Assembly (NCBI GenBank): GCA_020249025.1
Contig: JADCGM010000171.1
Coordinates: 1 to 31,948, forward strand
From: Alphaproteobacteria bacterium
GTDB taxonomy: Bacteria > Pseudomonadota > Alphaproteobacteria > Sphingomonadales > Sphingomonadaceae
Direction of reading: 5' to 3'
Length of the DNA stretch: 31,948 bases
The notes beneath the pieces are model-generated. The model searched no databases. It saw nothing but the letters and a program-made list of their open reading frames with translations, and was not told the origin of the DNA. The translations under genes were made by a program, and so were the position numbers. Positions 22,789-31,070 of this stretch are shown here, piece by piece (positions within the stretch are counted from its first letter, which is position 1; every line of letters begins with the position of its first letter).

Positions 22789-23418
22789 TCAGTTCGGACG
22801 CGTAGGCGGCGCCGAATCGAACCGTGACATCGCCCCGATCAGGCCGCCCGACGGGGGCGGCACCGGCGTGCCGGCCTCTGCCGAGGGCTTGGTCTGACCG
22901 CTGTCGAAGAGACCCGGGTTCTGCGCCGCTGCGAGCGCCTGGTCCTTGAACAGCGAATACTCATCCGAGGGCGTCAGACCGAACCGCTCGGAGAGCTTCA
23001 TCACCATGTCGAACGCCCGGTCGCGGATGGCGACGATCGGGCGGACGCGCTCCATGTAGCCGCCGGCGACCGTCTTCACCCGCTGGGTGTGGCCCTTCGC
23101 CTGGACGTCCTCGTTGGCGAGCACCCACTCGGCGAAGTACACACAGAAGAGCGCGAACATCGGGCGATGGTGCGGCTGCAGCCGATGCGTCTTTGCAAGC
23201 CGCGGCGCCAGATCCTTCCAGACCGCGATCGCGGGCGCAGCGTTCGCGCCGATGACGCCCGGCACCGCCAGCGGGTCGCCGGCGTCGGGTGCCTGGGCGA
23301 GCAGCTGCGCGACGCGCTCGGCTTCCTCAAGCCTTTTCTGGACGGCGCTCTTGCGCCGACCCGGGTTCCCCTTCGCCGCCTGGAGGCCCGGCGGGTCGGG
23401 CAGTCGACCTCTCGCCAT
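22789..23418 (-). CDS. Terminase small subunit (P27 family)
   Basis: This 209-aa protein starts MARGRLPDPPGLQAAKGNPGRR, the P27-family signature, then has a helical DNA-binding/oligomerisation region (APAIAVWKDLAPRLA...FCVYFAEWVLANEDV) and a Pro/Gly-rich tail. It recognises the packaging site and recruits the large subunit. GGGAG lies upstream of the ATG at 23418; the frame is open further, but that extension is not family-like. The 303-bp gap upstream, where cos is expected, is consistent with local binding. Confidence 0.92.
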   Translation of the reverse strand: MARGRLPDPPGLQAAKGNPGRRKSAVQKRLEEAERVAQLLAQAPDAGDPLAVPGVIGANAAPAIAVWKDLAPRLAKTHRLQPHHRPMFALFCVYFAEWVLANEDVQAKGHTQRVKTVAGGYMERVRPIVAIRDRAFDMVMKLSERFGLTPSDEYSLFKDQALAAAQNPGLFDSGQTKPSAEAGTPVPPPSGGLIGAMSRFDSAPPTRPN

Positions 23419-23721
23419 GGCCTCGCTCCCAAAAAAACTTTCCCGTGAATTACGCGCCGAAAAATTGGGTGTTGCAGTGCCGGTCCATTGGCGCGCCGGC
23501 TCAGAGATCCGACCCACCCCCGGCCCGTCAGGTCTGCGCCTGCCTAAGCCGGGCGAGTGGGGTGTGGCCTGCGAGCTTGCCCGGCTTTCACATTACGGGA
23601 CCACGGGTTTGCCCATGTCCGCCCTCTCGTGGTCTCGCTTCGGGGCGAGGGCGGCTTAGGGAGTGTTCGCTCAAACGCCAGCGCGGCCACAGCACTGGCC
23701 AAGGTTGATCCCAACCCGAAC
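23419..23721. other. Non-coding dyad-rich gap, candidate cos packaging site
   Basis: This 303-bp gap between HNH and small terminase genes holds no credible gene. In HK97-like phages cos lies exactly between these genes. Three perfect dyads cluster here: AAGCCGGGC/GCCCGGCTT (23546-23554, 23579-23587), GACCACG/CGTGGTC (23599-23605, 23628-23634) and CCGCCCTC/GAGGGCGG (23619-23626, 23647-23654). A-tracts near 23431-23465 could be bend sites. No overhang sequence can be assigned from the sequence alone. Confidence 0.5.
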
Positions 23722-24057
23722 TCAGGTACGCGCCGCGCGTCGCTCCTCGCGCTGCACCTCGCCGTCATGGCAGGGCTTGCAGCAGCTCTCGAACGGGCCG
23801 GCGAGGAACAGCGTCCAGTTGCCGCGATGCGGCGTCGTATGGTTGACGACGGTCGCGATCGTGACCTCGCCACGCCGATCGCATCGCTCGCAGAACGGCT
23901 GCGCGGTCAGCTGAGCGAGGCGGATCGCCGCCCACGCTTTCGACTTGTACCAGTTGCGCCACGGCTTCTCGCGCCGGCGACGCTCATCATGCTCCTGGTC
24001 GCGATCGCGCTTCGTGCGCTGAGGGCGAAGCCGGAAGGTGCGCGGCGCACTCGGCAT
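23722..24057 (-). CDS. HNH endonuclease (terminase-associated)
   Basis: This 111-aa nuclease has zinc-binding CERC (56-59) and CKPCHD (93-98), with the HNH core NH at 72-73, TTPHRGN (74-80) and His97. The usual DH pair of the family is NH here. The N-terminal 40 residues are highly basic (RPQRTKRDRDQEHDERRRRE). HNH proteins next to terminase genes are needed for cos cleavage in HK97-like phages. I chose ATG 24057 because GAGG lies 5 nt upstream; an ATG 18 nt earlier is possible. Confidence 0.88.
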   Translation of the reverse strand: MPSAPRTFRLRPQRTKRDRDQEHDERRRREKPWRNWYKSKAWAAIRLAQLTAQPFCERCDRRGEVTIATVVNHTTPHRGNWTLFLAGPFESCCKPCHDGEVQREERRAART

Positions 24058-24088
24058 GACGACCTCGACTGGCATCAGAAACGAACAA

Positions 24089-24115
24089 CCCCGCCGGACG
24101 GTCTGTCGGGCGGGG
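24089..24115 (-). terminator. Terminator upstream of the HNH gene
   Basis: On the minus strand CCCCGCC and GGCGGGG form a 7-bp stem followed by TTGTTCGTT. It lies between a promoter-like sequence and the HNH gene, so it could be an attenuator that late antitermination overrides. Confidence 0.55.
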
Positions 24116-24126
24116 TCGTTTCGACC

Positions 24127-24156
24127 ATAGCGATGGAATGTTGTGCGGTGTGTCAA
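24127..24156 (-). promoter_or_regulatory. Putative promoter for the packaging/late operon
   Basis: On the minus strand a perfect TTGACA (24151-24156) is followed 17-18 nt later by a weak -10 (TCGCTA or CGCTAT). It lies in the 114-bp gap ahead of HNH, terminase and the structural genes, upstream of a terminator hairpin. The -10 is poor, so an activator may be required. Confidence 0.4.
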
Positions 24157-24171
24157 ATTCCACGGCAGCCG

Positions 24172-25371
24172 TCAAGCGCCGTCGTCGCGGTCCAGTGTGG
24201 CGAGCGCCCAGTCCCTCAGCTTGCGCTGCCCGCCTGTACCTTTGCGAAGGCCAATGAGTTGACCGTTGCGATGGAGCGCGAGCAGCGGAAGCGCTTCCGG
24301 CCGAGCCGCCAAGGCGCACGATGCCGCTCGATCGACGTCGGCATGAACGACGAGGACCTTGTCTTTGACGCTCCGGGACAGCCCGCCGAGCTCGCGCACC
24401 AGCTCGGTCGACGGCGAGCACCAAGTCGCGGTCCATGCGATCAAGAGCGCGCGCCTGCGCAGACTTCGGCCGGTGAGCAAGGCTGAGAGGGTGTCGTCAC
24501 GCACCGAGACAACGCCTAGATCGCGCTCGATGTCGGCGTCACTGCGCGCCAACGTGGCAGCGAGCAGCTCGTCCGGCTCATCGCGGGGCGACATAACCCA
24601 CGGCACGATCGGCGCGACGGGCGGCAGCAGCAGGAAGCCGAGGGCGCGGGTCGAGAGCGAATAGAGCAGAGCGACCATGGCCTCACGCCAGGCGTGGTAC
24701 TCGACGCGGGCGAGCTCGATGGATTCCCGCGACCTGTTCGTCATCACCGGCGTCTCTCGGGTCTTCCCGTTCGGGCCGTGCACCCAATAGGCCTCGGCAT
24801 ATCCGTCGCGCCAATCGCGCGCGATGATGGAGCGGGCAGGCTCGCGCCAGCCACCGGGCGCGACGCCGGCCTTGGCCCAGCGCTCGACGAGCGCCCGATC
24901 CTCGGGCTTCAAACACGCGACAGCCTGGGCGACAGCATCGGCGGCAGGATGATGATCGATGCCGGGCGCCGGGCCGAAGCTGTCGATGACAGCGCCGACG
25001 CGTGCGCGCTCGGCGATCGCATAGCACCCATCGGCACTGTGGCGGTTGCTCTCACCCGTCACCGCCTCCTGTTCGATCGCGTGCAAACCCTTCAACCGAT
25101 CGGCCGCGATGCGCTGCTCGCCGTAGGCCCACGCCACCAGAAGGTCGACCGGGATCTCGCCGCGTCGCTCCCATGGATACAGCAGCGGCGAGGCCGGAGC
25201 ACGATCGTCGGGCATGATGATGCGGGCGACCTTGGCCCGCGAGACGCCGCGAGCGGCTCGCAAGGGCAGCCGAACGGCCGAACGGGAGCCCTCCCGGCAC
25301 GCGGGAGCGTCGCGGGAGGGTTCAACGGAGCCGGAATGATCGCCAACGACCGGCCAAGTCTCTTTATTCAT
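24172..25371 (-). CDS. Unknown phage protein with C-terminal thioredoxin-like domain (WCSPS)
   Basis: This protein has 399 aa. Residues 285-395 look like a thioredoxin fold: RALLIAWTATWCSPSTELV gives the beta strand and active-site turn with WCSPS at 317-321 (one Cys only, second Cys replaced by Ser), then VLVVHADVD and ALPLLALHRNGQLIG, matching the strand, cis-Pro (P362) and NGQ turn of thioredoxins. Residues 1-280 are not recognised; PWERRGEIPVDLLVAWAYGEQ and KPEDRALVERWAKAG are helical blocks. The start at 25371 has GGGAG upstream; a later ATG at about residue 53 is possible. It lies between the replication gene and the HNH/terminase module. A single Cys suggests a binding or monothiol rather than disulfide-reducing role. 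Confidence 0.75.
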   Translation of the reverse strand: MNKETWPVVGDHSGSVEPSRDAPACREGSRSAVRLPLRAARGVSRAKVARIIMPDDRAPASPLLYPWERRGEIPVDLLVAWAYGEQRIAADRLKGLHAIEQEAVTGESNRHSADGCYAIAERARVGAVIDSFGPAPGIDHHPAADAVAQAVACLKPEDRALVERWAKAGVAPGGWREPARSIIARDWRDGYAEAYWVHGPNGKTRETPVMTNRSRESIELARVEYHAWREAMVALLYSLSTRALGFLLLPPVAPIVPWVMSPRDEPDELLAATLARSDADIERDLGVVSVRDDTLSALLTGRSLRRRALLIAWTATWCSPSTELVRELGGLSRSVKDKVLVVHADVDRAASCALAARPEALPLLALHRNGQLIGLRKGTGGQRKLRDWALATLDRDDGA

Positions 25372-25402
25372 TGATATATCTCCCGTTCCTTCTTTCTTCA
25401 AT

Positions 25403-25533
25403 GGGAGGACGGGAGGACGGGAGGAAGAACATACATACATAAGGATTTGTCTGCTGCCGCCGACGCCGGAAGAGTGGCGCGCACTCTCCCGCCCATGCAC
25501 ACGTCTGTTAGCCTCCCGTCCTCCCGTCCTCCC
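25403..25533. repeat. Perfect 22-bp inverted repeat of iteron-like 8-mers with AT-rich core (candidate origin)
   Basis: The left arm (25403-25424) is the 8-mer GGGAGGAC repeated almost three times; the right arm (25512-25533) is its exact reverse complement, with 87 bp between. The core begins with an AT-rich ACATACATACATAAGGATTT tract, unusual in this GC-rich DNA. Further CGGGAGG/CCTCCCG copies lie at 25290, 25313, 25583 and 25603. Next to a prim-pol/helicase gene this suggests a replication origin with iterons and an unwinding region. In a minus-strand transcript it would also form a strong hairpin about 30 nt before the next start. Confidence 0.6.
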
Positions 25534-25589
25534 GCAGCCGTTGAAAACGCCCGCTTTTCCCCGCGAAGACCTTCCCGCAGAGCCTCCCG

Positions 25590-28391
25590 TCAGCCGCACA
25601 ATCCTCCCGCATCTTCGGCTTTCGGCGGCGGATAGGGCTCGCCTGTCAGGGGATCGATGAAGGTGCTGACGTCGACGCCGGCCCTGATCCGGGTCCGGAG
25701 CCAGAACATCGAGCTGTTCTTCACCTGCCTCAGCCGGTGCGTTCGAAGCTTGTCGCCAAGCTTCTTCTCGCTCAGCGGCCGCCCGTTGCGATCGACGTGG
25801 CCGTTGGCGCGCGCCCAGGCGCAGTAGATGTTCCAGAGGTAGCGCGCGCCGACGGTGTCCTTGTCGTTCTCTGTCAGATCCACGCACTCGCGCAGGAAGA
25901 CCCCGACCGGGTCGGATCGGTCGCGGTACTCCTCGGTGCGCGCGAGGATCTCGGACGGCTCTTTCAGCCCGCTGGTCAGGAAGTCGAGCGCGCCTTCGAT
26001 CAGGCGGTTGAGGATGCCCGAGCCCTCGGCTTCAAGCTTCTGGGGCAGCTCGGTGTCCTGCTCAGCGTCGGGGATGACGACGTCCCAGCTCACCATGCGC
26101 ATGCGGCCCCAGATGCCGGCATCGCCGCCACCCGGGATCTTCAGCTCGTAGTTCGACTGGTAGGAGAGCTTGAAGTCAGGCTTGAAGGTGAAGAACGCCC
26201 CGTAGTTATGGCGCGCATCGATCGGGTCGTTGCCGGTCATGCGCTTCACCAGCGCGATCGCGAGCACCGAGTCTTCCTCGGGCTCCGTGACCCGCAGCAT
26301 GCGCAGGCCCGGAAGCTTGGCGAGGTCGGGCGACGGCCCGTTGCCTGAGCGCTGCTGCCCGGTCGAGAGAAGGGACTCGATGTTGATCGTGCCGGCATAG
26401 TCGCCCGCCACGTAGGCGTGCGCCTCGACCATCGTGCCCTTGCCGTTCCGGCCGGTGCCGTAGTGCTGGACCATCTTCTGGACGCGCAGCGCGGTGAGCG
26501 ACAGCCCGCCCCAGCGATGGAGAAAGTCGCGGACATCCTCGTTCGGCTGCACGCGCTCGAGGAACGCGTCGTAGGTGGGACACGTAGCCTTCGCGTCGTA
26601 GACCACGGGCGAGATCTTGGTGATGTAGTCCTCGCGCCGGTGCGGCCGCAGCTCGACCAGCCAGTCGGAGCACTCGGGCCCGGCCTGCTCGAACGACAGC
26701 GTGCCGTTCTGGACGTTGAAGAGCAGCGGATCGCGGTCGAACCGGTCCGAGGCGACCGTGAGCGCCGGTCGCAGCATGTCGGCGACCGAGTTGATCCTCG
26801 CGTTCGCCTGACTGGCCGTCGCGTGCTTGCGGACCAGGTCGGACAGGCGCGTGATGGTGTTCGTCGTGGACTTGACGACGCGATCGAGGCGCGGGCCCTG
26901 CAGCTTAGTGTCGCCCCAGTCCGACGTTCCTGTCTTGGCGAGCAGCCGCGCCTGTTCCTCGATCGCGAGCACCATCTCGACGATCGCCAGCATCATCGAC
27001 GCCGGCGGCTCCTTCTGACGATGCCAGCGCCAGTGAGTCCCGGTCCATTCGGCCCAGCCCTGATCGATGCAGAACAGGAAGCGGTCCCCGAACATCTTCA
27101 GCGCCCGGTCGCGGTTGCCGAGATCAGTCAGCGGCAGCAGCGCGAGGCAGAGCTGACGAGCGAGGCGCTGGTGCTCCTCCGCCCGTGCTGCGCAGGCCTC
27201 TGGCGACATGTCGACCGGTTCACGGGAGCCCGGTTTGCCATCGTCAGTGAAGGAGGGTGCGGGAGGGTCGGCAGACGAAAAGGAGGAAGGGGGAGCGGGG
27301 GAGTCGGCGTCGAGGGGATCAGATGAAGCGGCCGCCGGCGACGGCGTCGCCGGCGAGCGTTCGCGCGCTGGCAATGCGGCCGCGCTGCGGCCGCGCGGAC
27401 GCGCGGGCTTGCCGGCTTTCTGGGCGACGTCTGAGAGATCGCGCGGGGACGCGATGCCGGCATTGAGGCCGCTCTCGATCGTGCCCTGCGACTTCGCCAG
27501 ATCCGGCCATGCAGAGACCACGTCCTCGAGGGCGGCGCGCACCATGGCCTTCGAGACGGCGCCGGCGCCGACCAGCTGGCCCAGCGCAAAGGCGGAGGCG
27601 TTGATCTGGTTGTTGCGGCCGCCGGGCGGCGTGTCGGCGAGCAGGCGCAGCTCGGCATCGATCGCAGCCAGCGCGTACTTGCGCACGGCCTCGTCGGCGG
27701 CTGTGACGCGATCGCCATCGTCGCGCGGCCGAGCTGCAGGGCGAGCCTTTGGTGCGCGTAGGATCTCGATCAGCTTTGCCGGCGCCTGGACGGGCGGCGC
27801 CGTCTCGATCGGGCGGTGCCAGCGGTAGATCTCGCTCTCGTACCCCGGGAGCCGCGACGGCGGCAGCACGACGTAGCCACCCTTGCCCCGGACGTCGACG
27901 TGCTCGGGCAGGTTGCCGCGGTTGCGGATCTCCGCCCCGCCATCGTCGGGCTGCGCGAAGAAGACATGCACGCCGCCGGACGGCGTGATCGAGGCGGCCG
28001 AGATCGGCAGCGGCTCGCCCATCTGCGCTTCGAGGTCGGCCTTCAGCCGCTCGAGCGTGAAAACCTCGCCGGTCTCGGGATCGATCCGCGGATCGAAGTC
28101 GAGGACGAAGAGCCCGTTGACGCCCTGGGGCGCTCCGATCGCCGCGTCAGGCCACTTGTTCCACCACCAGCGGATCTGGTTGGGGTCGGTCGCGGCGTCC
28201 TTCAGGCCGTTCCGGACGAGAGGGGCCTTCTCCTTGTAGAGGATGATCCGCTCGCCATTGGCGTCGAGCTCGAACTCGCCCTCTTCGGTCATCTTGTAGA
28301 CGCGCGTCGAGCGGCACGGAAACACCGGCCACCCGCGCTCGGCATAGGCGAGCGCGGCCGTCAGCAAGGGATTGTCGGACTCGAGCGACAT
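25590..28391 (-). CDS. Bifunctional primase-polymerase / SF3 (D5-like) replicative helicase
   Basis: This 933-aa replication initiator has an N-terminal prim-pol domain (about 5-210) with RGWPVFPC, GLFVLDFDPR (93-102, metal-binding Asp pair), PSGGVHVFF and DVRGKGGYVVLPPS. A Pro/Ser/Ala-rich linker follows (about 330-400), then a D5-N region with DPLLFNVQNGTL, and an SF3 helicase with Walker A TGRNGKGT near residue 645 and the later KRMTGNDPIDARHNYG and FKLSYQSNYELK motifs. It would synthesise primers and unwind DNA at the phage origin. The start has a poor ribosome site, and the minus-strand bases before it are CCTCCC. Confidence 0.93.
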   Translation of the reverse strand: MSLESDNPLLTAALAYAERGWPVFPCRSTRVYKMTEEGEFELDANGERIILYKEKAPLVRNGLKDAATDPNQIRWWWNKWPDAAIGAPQGVNGLFVLDFDPRIDPETGEVFTLERLKADLEAQMGEPLPISAASITPSGGVHVFFAQPDDGGAEIRNRGNLPEHVDVRGKGGYVVLPPSRLPGYESEIYRWHRPIETAPPVQAPAKLIEILRAPKARPAARPRDDGDRVTAADEAVRKYALAAIDAELRLLADTPPGGRNNQINASAFALGQLVGAGAVSKAMVRAALEDVVSAWPDLAKSQGTIESGLNAGIASPRDLSDVAQKAGKPARPRGRSAAALPARERSPATPSPAAASSDPLDADSPAPPSSFSSADPPAPSFTDDGKPGSREPVDMSPEACAARAEEHQRLARQLCLALLPLTDLGNRDRALKMFGDRFLFCIDQGWAEWTGTHWRWHRQKEPPASMMLAIVEMVLAIEEQARLLAKTGTSDWGDTKLQGPRLDRVVKSTTNTITRLSDLVRKHATASQANARINSVADMLRPALTVASDRFDRDPLLFNVQNGTLSFEQAGPECSDWLVELRPHRREDYITKISPVVYDAKATCPTYDAFLERVQPNEDVRDFLHRWGGLSLTALRVQKMVQHYGTGRNGKGTMVEAHAYVAGDYAGTINIESLLSTGQQRSGNGPSPDLAKLPGLRMLRVTEPEEDSVLAIALVKRMTGNDPIDARHNYGAFFTFKPDFKLSYQSNYELKIPGGGDAGIWGRMRMVSWDVVIPDAEQDTELPQKLEAEGSGILNRLIEGALDFLTSGLKEPSEILARTEEYRDRSDPVGVFLRECVDLTENDKDTVGARYLWNIYCAWARANGHVDRNGRPLSEKKLGDKLRTHRLRQVKNSSMFWLRTRIRAGVDVSTFIDPLTGEPYPPPKAEDAGGLCG

Positions 28392-28447
28392 GGGAGGATT
28401 CGTGCTTTCGGGTACGGATCAGCGACTGGACGGCGGGGTGCGGGGCG

Positions 28448-28924
28448 TCAGAAGGGTACGTCGTCGTCGAGATCGTCGTCGAAGGCCTTGCCCGAACCCG
28501 ATCCGCCAGCGGGAGGCTGACGATCGCGCGGCTCGCCCGTCTGGTGGCCGCTGTAGTCGCGGCTGCCGCCCTCCGACTTGTCGAGCAGCACGATCGTCCC
28601 GTCGAAGCGCTGGAGCACGACCTCGGTCGCCCAGCGCTCCTGACCCTGCTGATCAGTCCACTTGCGGGTCGACAGCTTGCCCTCGACGTAGATCTTCGAA
28701 CCCTTGCGCGTGAACCGCTCGGCGACGTCGACCAAGCCGGGGTTGAAGATCACGACGGTATGCCACTCGGTGCGCTCCTTGCGCTCCCCGGTCGCCTTGT
28801 CCTTCCACGTCTCGGACGTCGCGATGCGCAGCGTGGCGACCTTGTCGCCGCCCTGCATGGTGCGGACCTCGGGATCGCGCCCGAGGTTGCCGACGAGGAT
28901 CACCTTGTTGACGGAACCGGCCAT
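28448..28924 (-). CDS. ssb: Single-stranded DNA-binding protein
   Basis: This 158-aa protein has the SSB OB-fold in residues 1-110 ([60 protein letters not shown]) and an acidic C-terminal tip DDDVPF that recruits replication partners. The central linker is Gly/Gln/Arg-rich. The ATG overlaps the methyltransferase stop by one base (TAATG) and has GGAGG upstream. It lies in the early operon between the C5 methyltransferase and the replication protein. Confidence 0.97.
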   Translation of the reverse strand: MAGSVNKVILVGNLGRDPEVRTMQGGDKVATLRIATSETWKDKATGERKERTEWHTVVIFNPGLVDVAERFTRKGSKIYVEGKLSTRKWTDQQGQERWATEVVLQRFDGTIVLLDKSEGGSRDYSGHQTGEPRDRQPPAGGSGSGKAFDDDLDDDVPF

Positions 28925-30735
28925 TAAGCAGCCCTCCCCTGTTCGCTGTTGATGTCATTGGCTCCGTCGACTCGAGCAGACGCGCAGTTGGCCCGCGCCA
29001 GTGCTTCGGCGATCGGCGGGCATACCGAGTTGCCGCACTTCTCCTGTTGGGCAGTCTCGGTAATCGGGCGGCCGTCGGCGCCGCGGTCGATGATGTAGTC
29101 GGGCGGGAAGCCCTGCGCATTGAACTGTTCGCGCTTGGTCAGCATGCGCATGCCGATGTCGACGATGGCGTAGTCTTCGCCATCGATCGTCACGACGATG
29201 AGGCCGAAGCGCGGCTTGGCGGTCAGCGTGTGGAGCGGCTCCCCCACGTCCTGCCCGTCAACAGCGCTGCCGAAATACTTCACGAGGAAGGCACGCACCT
29301 CGGCGAAGTGAGTACCTGCGCCCGTGATCGTATGCAGGGGCTGATCGACCGGCTGCCCGTCGCGGGACGTGCCGCGCAACTTCACTAGCGAGGACGCGAT
29401 GACTGCCTGGTGCGGGCCGCGCGTGGATATAGTGCTGAGCGGCTTGTCGACCGAATGACCGGCATGCTCGGCAACGCCGCGGTCGTTGTTATACTGCGCT
29501 AGGTGCGCAACCACGACCGCATGCCGCGGCGCTCCAGCCATGACTGTGTGGAGTGGTTCGGCCGCATCGACGCCGCAGCCGTTCTCCGCGAACTTCTGCA
29601 GGAACGCGCACACGGCGGCATGCTTCCCTCCACTGGCAACGACAGTGCCGAGCGGCCGCTCAACATCCATCGCTCGCGGTGCCTGCCCAGTGCGCTCGCC
29701 GTTGCCGATGTGAACGAGGTTCGCCGCTACCAGTCCGAGCGGGCCCGAGCCTCCGGGGCGCTTCACGTAGCTGTTGGCTGTAACGGTCGCGAGCGGCTCG
29801 TCCGCGGCGTGACCGACCGAGCCACTGCGAAACTTCGTGATATGAGGCGCGCGAGCCGCCACGGCGATGCGGCGGCTCGCGCTATCCGGGGTACTTGACT
29901 CGGACGCCGGTCCGGCATCGCCGCCGGTGGTCTGTCCGGTACTCGCCGCTCCGGAATGTGTTGCCGGCACAATGAATGGCCGGGGGTTGTTGACCACGAA
30001 CTTCATGATGCCGCGCGCAATGCGCCGCAGAGTGTTCTCCGCCAGCGGCTTCTTTCGCTCGAAGATCGACGGGCAAGGGGTGGACCAGTCGATGATCTCG
30101 GCGGCCGGGCGCCACGGCTTCAGCTTGCCCGCTACGACCGCGGGACTGTCGGGCTTCCCATGCGTCGGCGCCGGCCAGACGATCGGCTTGCCGTCGCTGC
30201 GGGCGACCATGAAGAACCGCTTCCTGATCGTGGGCGCGCCGTAGTCGCAGGCACGAAGCTCGCGGAACTGAAGCCTGTAGCCCGCACGCCGAAGCTGCCG
30301 GCACCATTTGTCAAACGTCTCGCCGGCCTGCGCCTTGATCGGCTTGCCTTCATCGTCGAGTGGACCCCACGACCGGAACTCCTCGACGTTCTCGAGCAGA
30401 ATGACGTCAGGCCGGACCCGCTGCGCCCAGAGCACAACGACCCATGCCAGATCGCGGATCGCCTTCTCTCGGGGCTTGCCGCCCTTCGCCTTGCTGAAGT
30501 GCTTGCAGTCGGGGCTGAACCAAGCGAGATCGACGTGCTGCCCGCCTGTCACGTCGCGCGGATCCAGCTGCCAGATGTTGTTGCGGATGTGCCGGGTGCC
30601 CGGATGGTTGACCTCGTGCATCCGGATCGCCTGCTCGTCATGATTGATGGCGATATCGACCGCGCGGCCGAGCGCCGCCTCGATGCCGGTCGAGGCACCG
30701 CCACCGCCGGCGAAGTTGTCGACGATCAGACCCAT
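28924..30735 (-). CDS. DNA cytosine-C5 methyltransferase with repeated insert
   Basis: This 603-aa enzyme transfers methyl to cytosine C5. Motif I is [12 protein letters not shown] (6-17), motif IV is [13 protein letters not shown] with catalytic Cys77 (SPDC instead of the usual PCQ), motif VI is ENVEEF (115-120), and C-terminal motifs IX/X are seen in [10 protein letters not shown] and [13 protein letters not shown] (567-579). Between them, about residues 312-512 hold six PLxT(V/I/L) repeats in the target-recognition region. Length exceeds a minimal enzyme because of this insert. It overlaps its neighbours by single bases in the early operon. Site specificity cannot be read. Confidence 0.93.
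   Translation of the reverse strand: MGLIVDNFAGGGGASTGIEAALGRAVDIAINHDEQAIRMHEVNHPGTRHIRNNIWQLDPRDVTGGQHVDLAWFSPDCKHFSKAKGGKPREKAIRDLAWVVVLWAQRVRPDVILLENVEEFRSWGPLDDEGKPIKAQAGETFDKWCRQLRRAGYRLQFRELRACDYGAPTIRKRFFMVARSDGKPIVWPAPTHGKPDSPAVVAGKLKPWRPAAEIIDWSTPCPSIFERKKPLAENTLRRIARGIMKFVVNNPRPFIVPATHSGAASTGQTTGGDAGPASESSTPDSASRRIAVAARAPHITKFRSGSVGHAADEPLATVTANSYVKRPGGSGPLGLVAANLVHIGNGERTGQAPRAMDVERPLGTVVASGGKHAAVCAFLQKFAENGCGVDAAEPLHTVMAGAPRHAVVVAHLAQYNNDRGVAEHAGHSVDKPLSTISTRGPHQAVIASSLVKLRGTSRDGQPVDQPLHTITGAGTHFAEVRAFLVKYFGSAVDGQDVGEPLHTLTAKPRFGLIVVTIDGEDYAIVDIGMRMLTKREQFNAQGFPPDYIIDRGADGRPITETAQQEKCGNSVCPPIAEALARANCASARVDGANDINSEQGRAA
29200..29800 (-). repeat. Six-fold repeat in the C5 methyltransferase target-recognition region
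   Basis: The encoded blocks centre on PLATV (314), PLGTV (361), PLHTV (394), PLSTI (432), PLHTI (466) and PLHTL (500), spaced 33-47 residues, most followed by a His-Ala or similar pair and a hydrophobic strand. They look like divergent copies of one module, possibly altering DNA-target recognition. Confidence 0.7.
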
Positions 30736-31070
30736 CAGCCCTGCCTCCGCTTGCGGCCGGCGGCCGGTGCCGCATCGGCCCGCGCAGCCGCGGCCGCGTC
30801 GGCCTGCAGCTGCAGCTTGATCCTGTTGGTGACCTCGACCTCGCACTCGCGAAACGGACGCCGAAGCGCCTCCGGCAGCTCGTCTACCTCGGCCCGGTGG
30901 ATATCGACGCTCTCGGACCAGAGCTTGGGGTTGCGCGCGATCGGGAAGAGGTCGAGCGACAGCACGACGAACCGGATCTGGCGCGGCGTCAGGTCGCCAC
31001 GATGCGCCTCGAGCGCGGTGCGAAGCTCGCGATAGGCCGGGCCCATCTGGTGGCGGGGCAGCGGCTCCAT
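30735..31070 (-). CDS. Hypothetical early protein (111 aa)
   Basis: It is helical and charged, with RHQMGPAYRELRTALEAHRG, LTPRQIRFVVLSLDLFPIARNP and a basic tail (AAGRKRRQG). The start is ATG 31070, overlapping the upstream stop (TGATG); a GTG one codon upstream is possible. It is coupled to two methyltransferase genes, its stop sharing one base with the C5 start. I recognise no family; the basic tail might bind nucleic acid. Confidence 0.75.
   Translation of the reverse strand: MEPLPRHQMGPAYRELRTALEAHRGDLTPRQIRFVVLSLDLFPIARNPKLWSESVDIHRAEVDELPEALRRPFRECEVEVTNRIKLQLQADAAAAARADAAPAAGRKRRQG

Noticed and set aside
21042..22805. Long plus-strand open frame (587 codons) opposite the large terminase
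   Set aside because: It is an antisense shadow: the minus frame has Walker motifs and family blocks, while the plus frame is Arg/Pro/Leu-rich with no motifs, as expected in GC-rich DNA.
23557..24486. Plus-strand open frame (309 codons) across the cos gap and HNH gene
   Set aside because: It crosses a convincing HNH gene, a terminator and a promoter-like region on the other strand, has no ribosome site, and its composition is shadow-like.
25403..25533. CRISPR-like repeat array
   Set aside because: The 8-mers are tandem without spacers and arranged as an inverted pair, so they are iterons or hairpin arms, not a CRISPR array.
25372..25887. Upstream extension of the thioredoxin-like protein into the replication gene
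   Set aside because: The frame stays open by chance through the repeat region and the replication gene's 3' end, but reads Arg-rich and unstructured; a ribosome site supports the start at 25371.
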